A stretch of 64,000 nucleotides of DNA from UBA7396 sp047637875 (lineage in GTDB: Bacteria > Patescibacteriota > Gracilibacteria > BD1-5 > UBA6164): NCBI GenBank assembly GCA_047637875.1, contig JBLJBH010000032.1, positions 24,425 through 88,424 of the forward strand, written 5' to 3'. This document shows, piece after piece, positions 55,094 to 64,000 of the stretch. Under the pieces are notes generated by a model. It had not been told where the DNA came from and did not search any database. It saw only the letters and a list, made by a program, of their open reading frames with translations. A program made the translations under genes and the position numbers. The number at the start of each line of letters is the position of its first letter. Within the stretch, counting starts at the first letter, position 1.

Positions 55094-56281
55094 ATGAAAA
55101 AAATATTTTTACTTTTAGTTTTAATAAGCTCTTTTTGATTTGTAAATCATAGTTTTGCTTCCCTATCTATCAGTCCTTTAAAATTTGAATTTGATATAAG
55201 TGAATTATCTTCGAAAAAAGAAAAAATTAAAGTTACAAATAATTATGATTATCCTATCACTTTATATAGTTCAAGTGAAGATTTTATAGCTTGAGACGAT
55301 ACTGGTACTCCAAAATTTGTAAAAGGAGAAGATCAAACAAATCCAGAATATTCACTCAGTAATTGGATAAAAATAGAAGATCAAAATGTAACTCTAGCTC
55401 CAAAAGAATCAAGAGAAATATATTTTAATGTTTCAGTTCCAAAAAATGCTGAACCTGGATGACACTACGCTGCAGTTTTTTTCTCACCCGGAACTCCTGC
55501 TGGAGCTCAAGTTGCTGTTGTACAAAGACTTTGAGTTTTAGTACTTGTAAATGTTCCTGGAGAAGTAAAAATTGAAGGAAATTTAAAAAGTTTTAAAATT
55601 TGAAACACTGATGAAAATAAAAAATTTGAGGAAATAAATAACTTTAAAAATTTTCCTATTGTTTTTCAAACAATATTTGAAAATTTATGAAATGTTCATT
55701 TAAAACCTAGCTGAAAAATAACTTTAATTGATGAAAATTGAGAAGTATTAAAAAATATTTGAAAAGAAACTCTATCAAGTCCAGCTGGAGCTTATATATG
55801 AGAAAAAATGGTTGATTATATACCAATAAATGATACTTTATGAAATGTTTTACCAAAATCAGAAAGAAGATTTGAAACTCCTTGGATGTGATTTTGATAC
55901 AGTGTTTTAAATGAAGATGGAACAAAAAGTGTTTTATTTAAAAATTTAGAAGAATACTATGCTGATAAAGCAAGCGAAAAAGCACAATATTTAATGTTCT
56001 GGCAAAGAGTAAATTCTAGAACTGTTAATAAAAAAATTACAGCAAATTTTGAACTTACTTATGAATGAAAAGATAAAGAAAAAAAAGAATTTAACGACAA
56101 AAAAGAATTTTATGTAACTTATAGCGAAAAATATATTTGAGTAAATTATATTTTAGTTTGAGTTTTATGAATAATTGTAATTTTAATTTTAGTTTATTTT
56201 ATAGTTGTTGCTCCAAAAGCTAGACTAAAAAGAGAAGAAGAATTAAAGAAAAAAATTATGGAAGAAATGAGGAATAAATAA
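55094..56281 (+). CDS. WxLIP-like (DUF916-type) membrane-anchored protein
   Basis: The 395-residue protein has a signal peptide (MKKIFLLLVLISSFGFVNHS), then two beta-rich domains with SISPLKFEFDISELSSKKEK, APKESREIYFNVSVPKNAEP and GGHYAAVFFSPGTPAGAQVA. A C-terminal membrane helix follows (YILVGVLGIIVILILVYFIV, about 355-375) with a basic tail. The order matches DUF916/WxL-interacting proteins, which hold WxL proteins at the wall. It follows a WxL-like gene, which supports the call. Confidence 0.72.
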
Positions 56282-56282
56282 T

Positions 56283-56315
56283 TCCTCCAACCTCCCTTTA
56301 AAAAAGGGAGAGCTA
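56283..56315. repeat. intergenic CTCCCTTT/AAAGGGAG element
   Basis: ATTCCTCCAACCTCCC leads into the stem CTCCCTTT (56292-56299) / AAAGGGAG (56303-56310), followed by AGCTAATA. It matches the copy between rpsA and rpsB. Confidence 0.7.
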
Positions 56316-56341
56316 ATATAATGTTCCTTAATTAAAATATT

Positions 56342-56770
56342 ATGAAAAAAATTATTTCAATATTTATTCTTTGTGTTTTAATTTTCTTAAGTGTAAAAGC
56401 AAACCAAAGTGTAATTGTATCAGCTGTTGTATGAAATGATAATCATGCTCCTATTATACTAAGTGTAACACCAAATAGTGATCCAAGAATTTTAGCTAAA
56501 AATAAAACTCAAAGTTATACTATTTATTTTCGTGATGATGAAAAAGATCAAATTACATATACTATAACTCCTCAAAATTGATTTGCTAATCCTATAAGTG
56601 GAACTATTTTATCAAGTGATTATGATACTGCGAGTTGAGCTTATATAAATTTTCTATATTTATCTCCAGCAATATCAGATACATCATTAAACCCAAATGA
56701 AAAAATAACTATTACTCTAAATGATTGACCAAAAGTAATAAAAAAAGAATTAAATCTTTATATTTATTAA
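56342..56770 (+). CDS. small exported protein
   Basis: The 142-residue protein has a signal peptide (MKKIISIFILCVLIFLSVKA) followed by one beta-sandwich-like domain with IILSVTPNSDPRILAKNKTQ and YTIYFRDDEKDQITYTITPQ, an Ig/cadherin-like pattern. Third gene of the rightward surface operon. No specific family recognised. Confidence 0.7.
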
Positions 56771-56771
56771 G

Positions 56772-57557
56772 ATGAATAAAAAAAACTTAATTATTTGATC
56801 TATAATTTTTGATATTTTTATTATCATATTTATTGTGTTGTATTTTTATAAAGATGAAGTAAAACAAATAAAAATAGAAAATAATTTTTTTTCTTGAGTT
56901 ATAAACTCAACTTTTTTATGAGAAAAAATTGAAAATATTGAAGAGAAATTCCCTATTTCAAAAAATGATAATATAGTCATAAAAAATTCTTCTGGTGAGA
57001 TAATTAAAAAAGAAAATATTCCGAGTATTGATAATATAAAACTCAATAATTATAACTTTAATTCAAATATAAATAATCTCATAGAAATAACTGGAAGTGG
57101 AAAAAATCTAGTAAAATATGTAAATATCGGTTGAGTGAGTTTAACTCCTATAAATGAAAGTGATAAAACTTTTCTAACAATTGCAAAAAATACTTTTAAT
57201 TCTTGAGATTATTTTATAATTCTACAATTAGAAAATAATGAAATAGCAACTTTAAATGAAAAGATTAAATTTACTTTTTCTAATGATAAAGTAAATATAG
57301 CAAATATTACTCCAAATAGGATAAAAAATGACAAAGATACTTTTATAGTTTTACAATGAAATGGATTTGCAAAAATTATTTCTATGCAATTAAGTAATAA
57401 TATTATATTAAAAACAACTTCTTTTGATATCATTAACGATAATGTAATGAGTGTGAAAATACCAAAAGATTTAGAAATTTGAAATTATTATTTTAATATA
57501 ATGACTGTTGATGGAATTACTGAAGTAAAAAATAATACTTTTTATATAACTAATTAA
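56772..57557 (+). CDS. membrane-anchored protein with IPT-like domains
   Basis: The 261-residue protein has an N-terminal membrane anchor (LIIGSIIFDIFIIIFIVLYF) and an extracellular part with two Ig/IPT-like modules: NNLIEITGSGKNLVKYVNIG near 95 and ITPNRIKNDKDTFIVLQGNG near 175, each with a G-rich turn before a strand. Starts 1 base after the previous stop. Fourth gene of the operon. Confidence 0.68.
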
Positions 57558-57563
57558 AAAAAT

Positions 57564-59819
57564 ATGAAAAAAAATATTGTAATATTATTTTTATTTTTTA
57601 CTTTTTTAAACTCTAGTTTTGCTAGTAGTGATTTTTTAGTGAAAAAAACTACTTCTTGAAATGATACTTATACAAATAATTTAACAAATATTTCAAGAAA
57701 CTCATCTTTAACTTTTCAAATAACATCTATTTGATGAACAACTTCTAGAAACATGCAAATAAATTTCCCTGCATGATTTGTATATGAAAGTTATTCAACT
57801 TCTTGAAATTGTGGTTTTACTCTCAATTATAACACAAACTGAAATTTTGGTTATAGTTTTTCTGGAAGTGTTAATTGTATTTCTCAAGTAACTTTCTTAT
57901 ATGATACTCCAAATATAGCTTTAAATTATAGTATAAATTTGATAGAAAATTCTACTATTACAAATACTGTAAATATTTGAGTAACTTGAGTTAATACTAT
58001 TATTAAAGCTTATTCCATTGATAAGAATAATAATTGATATATAGATGGATATGAAATATATTTTGCTGATAATACTCTAAATTCTAATGTAACTTGATTA
58101 AAAGTTTGAGATGAAAATATTATAAGTTATGTTTGAAATTCAAGCTCTTGAATAATAAATTTTGCTGATAATATTTTTAATACTGGAGAACTTCCTCAAA
58201 TAACAAGTAATGGAATAACTTTTTGAAATGTTTGAATAATTTGAAATACTTCTATTATAGAAGAAGATAAAGCTAAACCTATTTTATTAAATATAAATTC
58301 TTGAAATAACATAACTTGAACTGATAACTTGATATTAAATTTCTCAGAAATGTTAAATATAAATAAAAGTGATTTTTCAAAATATGTTTTGAGAGATAAA
58401 AATAACAGTCTTGTAAATTTTGTTTGAACTTATTCAAATACTGGAAAAACTTTTACTATCAATCCTACATCAACTTTATATTCAGATAAAAATCCATTTA
58501 GTATTTTTATAAATGATGTTGAAGATTGGAATCAAAATAAATTAAATACAAATACAAATTTTAGTATAGTTCAAAATATTTGTTCCATACCAAGTGTATC
58601 AAATTGAAGTGTTTCAGCATTCCCTGGTTGTGTGATAACTTGTAATAGTTGATATACAAAATCTGGAAATAGTTGTATAGCAAATTCTGGAGGATGAGGT
58701 GGTTGAGGTTGAGGATGAGGTTGAGGAAGTTTTTCTAAAACATGTACAGATAGTGATCTTGTATGTTCTTTACATAATTGAAGTTATATTTGGTTAAGAA
58801 AATCATGAGTAGTTTGTGATTGATGAAATTTAGCAAAAACTTGTAGTATTTCACAAACTTGAACTTGAAGCGAAAATATTACTTCTAGTTGAAGCGAAAA
58901 TATAGAAACATGAAGTTGAAATATTATAGATAATAATTGATGAGGTATTAATAAAGAAATATTAAAACTTGATGAAGTAAAAACTTATTTATTATTAAAT
59001 GTAAATAAGTGATTACATAAATTGGTAAATCAACTTTATACTATGATAAATTATGAATTTATAAATTATTTTGTTTTAGTAAATAATAATACAAGCAATA
59101 ATTATCAAGAATTATTACTAAATTACAAAGAATTATTTATAAATATAAATAATTACTTAAGTTTAAAAAATAAAAATTATTTATTGAAGGCACGTGAGAA
59201 TTATATAAATTTTAATAAATACTATAACATAACAAAAAATCTTGAAAATAAATATATAACAAAAGTTACAAAAAATGGTGATACAATATTTGAAACAAAA
59301 GTAGAAAAATTAAAAATTCCTTTAAATAAAATAGAAAGAATAATTATTTGAAAATATAAAAACCTTCTTTCTTCTTATACTATTACAAAAACAGAATATA
59401 ATGACGCTATAAAAAACTATAATAATTTTGTTTTATATCTTTCAATTTATAGAATTGATAAAACATCAGAAGCTAAAAAAAGATGAAAAGAATATTTAAC
59501 ACTTGTTATAAAAACTTATAATATAAAAATTAAAAAAGATATAGTTATAAATAATACAATAAAAGAAGATAGTAAAACTCTTGTAAAAGATATTTATAAT
59601 TTCAGTAAAGATTTAAAATTTTGAGATTATAATGATGATGTAAGAAACTTACAATTATTATTAAAACACTATAATTATTTCCCTTTTGAAGCGACTTGAT
59701 ATTTTTGAAGCTGAACAAAAGAATATTTAGAGAAATTTTGCTATGAAGTTTTATGAATTGAATTTATGTGAATTTTAAATTTAGAAATTAGAGAAAAAAT
59801 TCTAAATTTAGAGTATTAA
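57564..59819 (+). CDS. wall-associated protein with poly-Gly linker and peptidoglycan-binding end
   Basis: The 751-residue protein has a signal peptide (MKKNIVILFLFFTFLNSSFA) and Ig-like modules, one with the calcium loop DKNNNGYIDGYEI near residue 154. A Cys-rich segment with GCVITCNSGYTKSGNSC follows. A linker of 13 consecutive glycines (58689-58727) comes next, five of them TGA codons. After a long helical Lys/Asn-rich region the C-terminus reads LKFGDYNDDVRNLQLLLKHY then GYFGSGTKEYLEKF, a peptidoglycan-binding domain of the PG_binding_1 type. It probably anchors the operon products to the wall. Confidence 0.8.
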
Positions 59820-59850
59820 AAAATCCTGAAAAAATTTCAGGATTTTTTTA
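59820..59850. terminator. terminator between converging genes
   Basis: AAAAATCCTGAAA pairs with TTTCAGGATTTTT and is followed by a T run; it also overlaps the stop of the leftward gene. Confidence 0.8.
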
Positions 59851-60555
59851 TTTTGCAGATTTAGTTTTTGAAGGCCATTTTTTCCAAATCCTTTCTAAAA
59901 ATCAAACATTTACCATAACTATTTCTAGAAGTTTATCATATTTTGTTCTTTCCTCTTGCATATAAAGCTTATCTTCATCTTTTTTTACTTGTTGTTTATT
60001 TAATTTTAAAACATCATAAGCAACTTGTTTATGAACTGATAATTTTGTTAAAACCATACTTTTACAAATAGTATCTTGGAAAAAATAATTTTTTCAATCC
60101 ATATTTGGAATTCATCAAGAAAAACAATCTATAGTTTTTGAAAGAATTGATGTTTTTTCTCAGGCTTTACATAAATTCATATATTTTTCTCAAAATTCTC
60201 AGTAAACATCAAATTTTTTTTCTATATCATCAACTCAAGAAGTAAAAGGTTCTTTTGAATCTTTTCAAAAATAATATGATTTATTATCTTCTAAATTTTT
60301 TAAATATGTATCTAATTCTTTATCAAGTTTTTTAAACTCTTTATCTAAAACTATTTGTCACATTATCTCAACATCATTTTGGCTTGGTAAACAAACAAAA
60401 TCTTCAATACTTCTTGTTTGAGAAGTTTTGTTTGCAGATTTACATTGTTCAAATTCTCATTTATATTCACAAGTTTCTGATATAGCTAATTCTCAACTAG
60501 AAGCAAAAGAAGTATGAATTATAAATATTAACAATAAAAAAAATACTTTTTTCAT
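59848..60555 (-). CDS. small exported Cys-containing protein
   Basis: The 235-residue protein has a signal peptide (MKKVFFLLLIFIIHTSFASS) and five or more Cys (CEYKGEFEQC, FVCLPSQND, NLCKAGEK, DCFSGG, TICKSM) that could form disulfides. The C-terminal third is helical and basic (LGFLERIWKKWPSKTKSAK-like). No family recognised. Last of a three-gene operon with Hsp20. Confidence 0.68.
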
Positions 60556-60558
60556 ATT

Positions 60559-60813
60559 TTATTTTTTAGAAAATATTCAAACTAAAAAAGCTATAGTTTT
60601 TCAAAATATTGAAATAGCTTTTTTTGAAGTATTATTTACTCAAGGAGAAATTTTTTCTCTTATGCTATCTGATATTTCTTTTGAAACCTCTTTTCATTTT
60701 TTGGTTTGACTTAATCAAAATATCGATGCTATAGCAGATCATATAATTAAAGTTGTAACTATTTTATCTACTTTTTTAGCTCAATAATTTATCTTTTTAT
60801 TTTTTGAAAACAT
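60559..60813 (-). CDS. small membrane protein
   Basis: The 84-residue protein has two membrane segments (KIVTTLIIGSAIASIFGLSQ and ISIFGKTIAFLVGIFSKK) joined by a charged helix KGKEVSKEISDSIREKISPG. Four bases before the next gene and close to Hsp20 upstream. A YtxH-like stress membrane protein is possible but not shown. Confidence 0.62.
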
Positions 60814-60836
60814 AAATTGTTTTTTAATTTTAAATT

Positions 60837-61271
60837 TTAACTTTCAACTTTATTAATTTTTATAGCTTTTGTATCAAATTTTAATTTTGGTATTGAAATA
60901 ACTAAAAGATTGTTTTGCATATATGCTTTTATTTTATTTAAAGCTAAATTTTCAGGTAAAATTATATTTCTTACAAATTTTCACCAAAAACATTCACTAT
61001 TTCTAATAATTATATCATCCATAAAATACTCTCAAGTTTTTTCTCTTGTTCATTTTATAGTTAAAATTGTTTTATTTATTGATAAATCTATTTGTTCTTG
61101 TTCTACTCAAGCTATAGGTGCAACTATAAAAATCTCATCTTCACTTTCTAAAACATCAAGTGCAACTTGCCCAACTTCTTCATCAATTATTTCTTCTTTA
61201 GATTCTATAACTTCTAATTCCAAATCAGGAGAAGTATTTTGTTCAGATGAAACTCAAAATATTTTAAACAT
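60837..61271 (-). CDS. Hsp20 small heat-shock protein
   Basis: The 144-residue protein has an acidic N-terminal half (about 1-45) and then an alpha-crystallin domain: EIFIVAPIAGVEQEQIDLSI, ILTIKGTREKTGEYFMDDII, the conserved FVRNIILPENLALNKIKAYM and NNLLVISIPKLKFD, where the last has the family V.I..P pattern. It holds unfolded proteins. The N-terminus is unlike common Hsp20 but the domain is clear. Confidence 0.88.
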
Positions 61272-61378
61272 AAATTTTATGATAATCAAATAAAAAATAC
61301 TATTTCATTATAGGAATTTTTGCTAAATTTCAAATAAAATGATACAATTATAAAAATATATAAGTAATTAAGTGAAAA

Positions 61379-62530
61379 ATGGATTTAGAAAAAATAAAAA
61401 ATGAGTTTAGTGAAAAACTAAAAAATTTTAATTTAAAAGAAATTTTAATCTTATTAAAATGAAAAAGTAGCTTAAAAATCAATCAAAAACAAAAAATACA
61501 ATTTTTTGATTCTTTATATAATTTAATAAATTCTTGAATTCCTATAACAAATTCATTATCTATTTTGTTATTTCAAACAAGAAACCAAAAATTAAGAATA
61601 TTAATAGAAACTATTTCAAAAGATATAAGCAAATGAAAAAAAATTGAAGAGAGTTTTAAAAGTTTTCCAAATATTTTTAATAATTTTGATGTATATATGA
61701 TAAAAATGTGAGAAGTGACTTGAAAAGTTGCTCAAGCATTAGAAACCATAAAAGATAGAGAAGAAAAAAATTCAGAGTTAAAAACAAAGATTATTTGAGC
61801 TTTGATTTATCCAGCAATTATTATTTCTCTTTCTATCGCAATGATTATATGATTTATGGTTTTTGTAATTCCTAGAGTTCAAAAAATGTATCAAGATGCT
61901 AAAGTAAATCTACCAGAATTAACTCAAAGCGTTATAAATACTTCTAAATTTTTACAAGATAATTATTTTTTATTAATTGTATGAGTTATAATAATTATTT
62001 TTTGAATAATAACTTTTAAAAACCACAAATTAACAAAAATTTATTTTGATAACTGGGTTTTAAGAGTTCCTTTATTTTGACCTTTACTTAGAAAAAAAAT
62101 ATTAGCAATTTTTTCAAATACTCTCTGAACTTTACTTCAAAATTGAATTATGATAAATGAAGCTTTAGATATAACAAAAAAGAGTTTAGATAATAAATAT
62201 TATGAAAAAAGACTTGATGAAATTTGAACCCTATTAAGTGAATGAATTGCACTGAGTGATAGCATGTGAATAAAAAAATTAAAAGATTCTATTGAAGATC
62301 CATACTTCCCTTTAGAATTAGCTTCAATTGTAAAAATCTGAGAACAAACTTGAAAATTACCAAGTTTACTTGTAAAAATCTGAGTAAAATTTAATAAAGA
62401 AATTGATGTAATAGTAAAATGACTTTCTACAGCCATTGAACCAATCGTAATAATTGTAGTTTGAATAATAGTCTGAACAATGGTAATGGCAATACTTCTT
62501 CCATTTTTCAATATGGTTAATGTTGTTTAA
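61379..62530 (+). CDS. pilC: type IV pilus inner-membrane platform protein (PilC/GspF)
   Basis: The 383-residue protein is two T2SF domains with three membrane segments. The first domain has IQFFDSLYNLINSGIPITNS and FNNFDVYMIKMGEVTGKVAQ; the second has IFSNTLGTLLQNGIMINEAL and LASIVKIGEQTGKLPSLLVK, and the last helix ends PIVIIVVGIIVGTMVMAILL. It is the assembly platform for pilin export and fits the two pilins and the FtsA/PilM-like protein in this window. The pilus ATPases (PilB/T) are not seen here. Confidence 0.93.
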
Positions 62531-62531
62531 A

Positions 62532-62566
62532 AAAATAAGAAAAAAATTGTTTCTTATTTTTTTATT
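62532..62566. terminator. terminator between converging genes
   Basis: AAAATAAGAAA pairs with TTTCTTATTTT around AAAATTG, with T runs on both sides; it overlaps the end of the leftward gene. Confidence 0.75.
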
Positions 62567-63474
62567 ATTTTTTTCATATCTTCCTTTAATTCTCAGATAA
62601 ACTCTCTTTTTTCGCCATAAAGTTCTATTTCTAACTTATATGAATGGAGAGCTTGTCTTTTTAATCAATATTTTTTTTCCACTTCTTCGTTTACTTTCTT
62701 GTTTCCATAAACTTTATCTCAAATAATTGGATATCAAATAGATGATAAATGAACTCTGATTTGATGAGTTCTTCAAGTTTCTATTTTTACTTGCACTAAA
62801 GTATATTTTTCATCTATGTAATTAAGAACTTTTACATAAGAAATAGCGAGTTTCTCATTTATTGGATTTTTTGTTGTCATTTTTATTTTATCTGTAGGAT
62901 GTCTACCTATAAAACTCTCTATTTTAAATTCATTTTCTTTTATAATTCCTGAAACGATAGCTAAATAATATTTTCCTATTTTTTCTCTTTTTTTCATTAT
63001 TTCTTGCAATTGTAACATCATAGCATCATTTTTTGCAATCATAATTAGACCTGAAGTATCTTTATCAAGTCTATGAACAATTCCGGGTCTTTCAACTCAT
63101 CATATTCAAGCTAAATCTTTGATATGATATAAAAGCGCATTTACTAGAGTTCCACTTTTTCCCTCCAATCAAGGAGTTGGATGAGTATTGATTCAAGCAT
63201 CTTTATTTATAATAGCAATATTTTGGTCTTCATAAACGATTGCCAAAGGGATATTTTCAGGATTTAACTCAAGTTTTTCTATATTTATATGTATTTTTAT
63301 TTCATCACGATAGCTTATTTTTAGATTTTTTGAAATGATTTTATTATTAACACTTACTTCTCAATTATCAATTATTTTTTGAATATAACTTCTTGAAAAA
63401 TCACTTAAAAGAGTTGATAAATACATATCAACTCTTTGTTTATCAGTAATGTAAGCGCAAAAATGAATTATCAT
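62554..63474 (-). CDS. RluD/RluA-family 23S rRNA pseudouridine synthase
   Basis: The 306-residue enzyme has an N-terminal S4 domain (about 15-65, QRVDMYLSTLLSDFSRSYIQ), then the RluA-family motifs GIVHRLDKDTSGLIMIAKN (about 129-147, with the catalytic Asp), KREKIGKYYLAIVSG and the motif III region KIETGRTHQIRVHLSSIGYP. The S4 domain and overall length fit RluD, which modifies helix 69 of 23S rRNA, but RluC cannot be excluded. Confidence 0.92.
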
Positions 63475-63475
63475 A

Positions 63476-63877
63476 TTATAATCAAAGTGATTTTTTAATA
63501 TCATCAATTTTTTGTTCATCTTGTCATTCTACTGCTTTTTTTGCTTGTTCAAGTTTGTATATTTCTCCAAGTTCTAACCATTCATCTTGTTGTTTTTTAA
63601 GTAACTTTTTAATATCTTCTGGATGTTCAACTGCTAATTCTCTGAATTTTGCTCTTTCTTCAACAAAAACTTTTTTTAATTCGTCAAATTGAAATTGTGA
63701 TAATGTTGGAACAGCATCAATTACTCTTTTTTTCTCAGAAACATTTAAAGATAGAGAATTTTTAAGTAAATCTAAAAATTCTACTTCATCAACTTCTACA
63801 ATAGGCAAGTGTAATTTAAGTAAATCTAAAACTATTTCATCTACTTGTTTTTCATTTAATACTTGATTTTCTTCCAT
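63476..63877 (-). CDS. small acidic helical protein
   Basis: The 133-residue protein is almost all helix, with acidic N- and mixed C-terminal halves: EKQVDEIVLDLLKLHLPIVE, LNVSEKKRVIDAVPTLSQFQ, and KKLLKKQQDEWLELGEIYKL. No signal or membrane segment. It begins just before rluD in the same direction with a 1-base gap. I recognise no family. Confidence 0.7.
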
Positions 63878-64000
63878 ATAAACTTTGATTATTTATAAAA
63901 TATGATTAAATTATAATTAAAATTTTTATATTTCAATTTTTTTTGTTTTTTTGTAATTTTAAAAGTTAAAATGTCACTATCGTAAAAAATAGAAATGTCA
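63878..64000. other. end of window, no gene seen
   Basis: A/T-rich sequence upstream of the leftward gene, with no clear promoter boxes or hairpin that I can support. Confidence 0.4.

Noticed and set aside
1..64000. TGA as tryptophan (genetic code 4)
   Set aside because: TGA falls on Gly-only positions of Walker A, RNase HII, SerS and PG-binding motifs, while Trp positions use TGG.

Overview
The window is very AT-rich, and almost every gene in it is readable only if TGA codes for glycine (genetic code 25). TGA falls on invariant glycines (three of them in the RecF Walker A loop, several in RNase HII, RluD and SerS motifs) and builds most of a poly-glycine linker, while TGG is kept for tryptophan. 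This, with tiny intergenic gaps and a Gram-positive-like lipoprotein/WxL-type surface repertoire, points to the Gracilibacteria/Absconditabacteria (BD1-5/SR1) group of the CPR. I cannot decide which of the two from this window. No rRNA, CRISPR array or transposase was seen.

Layout. 1-7.7 kb: an acyltransferase fragment, a YebC-type regulator, ribosomal protein L25, a lipoprotein, gatC-recF, a surface protein and an RsuA-type pseudouridine synthase. 6.9-10.4 kb: a leftward five-gene operon led by an RNase HII-QueH fusion. 10.5-18.9 kb: a type IV pilus region with a TPR protein, an FtsA/PilM-like ATPase and two outward-facing pilin genes. One pilin carries a fibrinogen-like C-terminus and the other a LamG-like C-terminus. 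Both are preceded by the same structured RNA leader, in inverted orientation around a toxin-antitoxin pair, a TIM-barrel protein and serS. 18.9-28.3 kb: an AAA ATPase, a CDF metal transporter, a GGDEF-like two-gene unit, a recently duplicated pair of genes of unknown function, and tex.

28.6-38.5 kb: a GC-rich structured RNA, tRNA-His, rpsA, rpsB, a membrane protein, tsf, tRNA-Trp, a YccF membrane protein with a lipoprotein, and lepA. 38.5-53.1 kb: three consecutive very large secreted proteins (2477, 1412 and 930 residues) with Ig-like and calcium-loop repeats. 53.2-59.8 kb: ksgA and a rightward operon of exported proteins (WxL-like protein, WxLIP-like membrane protein, two small proteins, and a 751-residue protein with a peptidoglycan-binding end). 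59.8-64 kb: an Hsp20 operon, pilC, rluD and a small acidic protein.

The main theme is the cell surface: pili with swappable adhesive tips, giant Ig-repeat proteins and wall-associated proteins, as expected of an episymbiont or predator that attaches to other cells. The least explained items are the paired pilin leader RNA, the 28.65-28.96 kb RNA, the RNase HII-QueH fusion and the palindromic repeats that have entered coding sequence.
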